From NCBI GenBank assembly GCA_004296925.1, contig SCVI01000006.1, positions 1 to 6,197 of the forward strand: a DNA stretch of 6,197 nt. The letters are read 5' to 3'. Shown one piece after another: positions 6,065-6,197 of the stretch. This DNA comes from Patescibacteria group bacterium. Lineage in GTDB: Bacteria > Patescibacteriota > Minisyncoccia > Phycocordibacterales > Phycocordibacteraceae. A program made the translations under genes and the position numbers. How positions within the stretch are numbered: position 1 is the stretch's first letter; every line of letters begins with the position of its first letter. Below the pieces are notes generated by a model. That model was not told the DNA's origin and ran no database searches. It saw only the letters and a program-made list of their open reading frames with translations.

Positions 6065-6197
6065 TTAATCAATAACCCTATAGACTAGCATGCCAAATTC
6101 TTAAAGAATGGGCGATCTTTTCTGCGTTTAGTTCACTTTATATTCAACCTAATCGGTTTCGCCAATTTTTCCACTATCAGACAGGGTCTATTCATAC
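6065..6197. other. Right-edge stretch without a recognisable gene
   Basis: About 130 relatively AT-rich bases. The minus-strand frame of the GT4 remnant meets several stops here (TAA at 6067-6065 and others), and no GT4 N-terminal sequence can be read. A minus-strand frame opening with ATG at 6195 (MNRPCLIVEKLAKPIRLNIK) ends after 20 codons and is not recognised. Two plus-strand frames stay open to the edge but resemble nothing known. A short palindrome, attcttaaagaat, lies at 6097-6109. It may be decayed coding sequence or a rearrangement junction. Confidence 0.4.

Noticed and set aside
5866..6072. 68-codon minus-strand frame beginning with TTG at 6072
   Set aside because: It overlaps the GT4 motifs in another frame and its translation resembles no protein family.
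1..6197. tRNA, rRNA, CRISPR array or insertion sequence
   Set aside because: No repeat-spacer pattern, transposase motif or structural RNA signature was seen on either strand.

Overview
The window is a surface-polysaccharide (O-antigen or cell-wall glycan) locus. No taxonomic marker gene is present. Compact gene spacing, a short-form thymidylyltransferase, possible leaderless starts, and the overall look of the flippase and group 1 transferase suggest a small-genome bacterium such as a Candidate Phyla Radiation (Patescibacteria) lineage; this is inference only. TGA is used as a stop codon (ends of the rmlA-like, GT2 and flippase genes), so a code that reassigns TGA is excluded.

Layout. On the minus strand, reading right to left from 4149, there are five closely spaced genes. 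The first is a polyprenyl-phosphate-type GT2 glycosyltransferase (3220-4149). Next is a DUF218-family protein (2456-3223), overlapping it by an ATGA. Then come dTDP-glucose 4,6-dehydratase rmlB (1328-2401), short-form glucose-1-phosphate thymidylyltransferase rmlA (609-1325), and an RmlD-like reductase (1-526) cut by the left edge. The spacings are -4, 54, 2 and 82 bases. A divergent intergenic region (4150-4279) with a 12-bp palindrome and a 9-bp direct repeat separates this group from a plus-strand Wzx/MOP-type flippase (4280-5548). Convergent with the flippase is the C-terminal half of a group 1 (GT4) glycosyltransferase (5563-6064, minus). It carries an apparent one-base frameshift near its end and an in-frame stop where the homology begins, so it looks like a pseudogene. 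The remaining 130 bases to the right edge show no convincing gene.

How the genes work together. RmlA and RmlB turn glucose-1-phosphate into dTDP-4-keto-6-deoxyglucose, and the RmlD-like enzyme probably performs the final reduction to dTDP-L-rhamnose or a related sugar. The 3,5-epimerase RmlC is not in the window. The GT2 enzyme probably loads a sugar onto a polyprenyl phosphate, the flippase would move lipid-linked oligosaccharide across the membrane, and the broken GT4 would once have added a sugar. The most unusual non-coding signal is a perfect 14-bp inverted repeat spanning the rmlA-rmlD gap (527-609). It would hide the rmlD ribosome site and may couple rmlD translation to rmlA.
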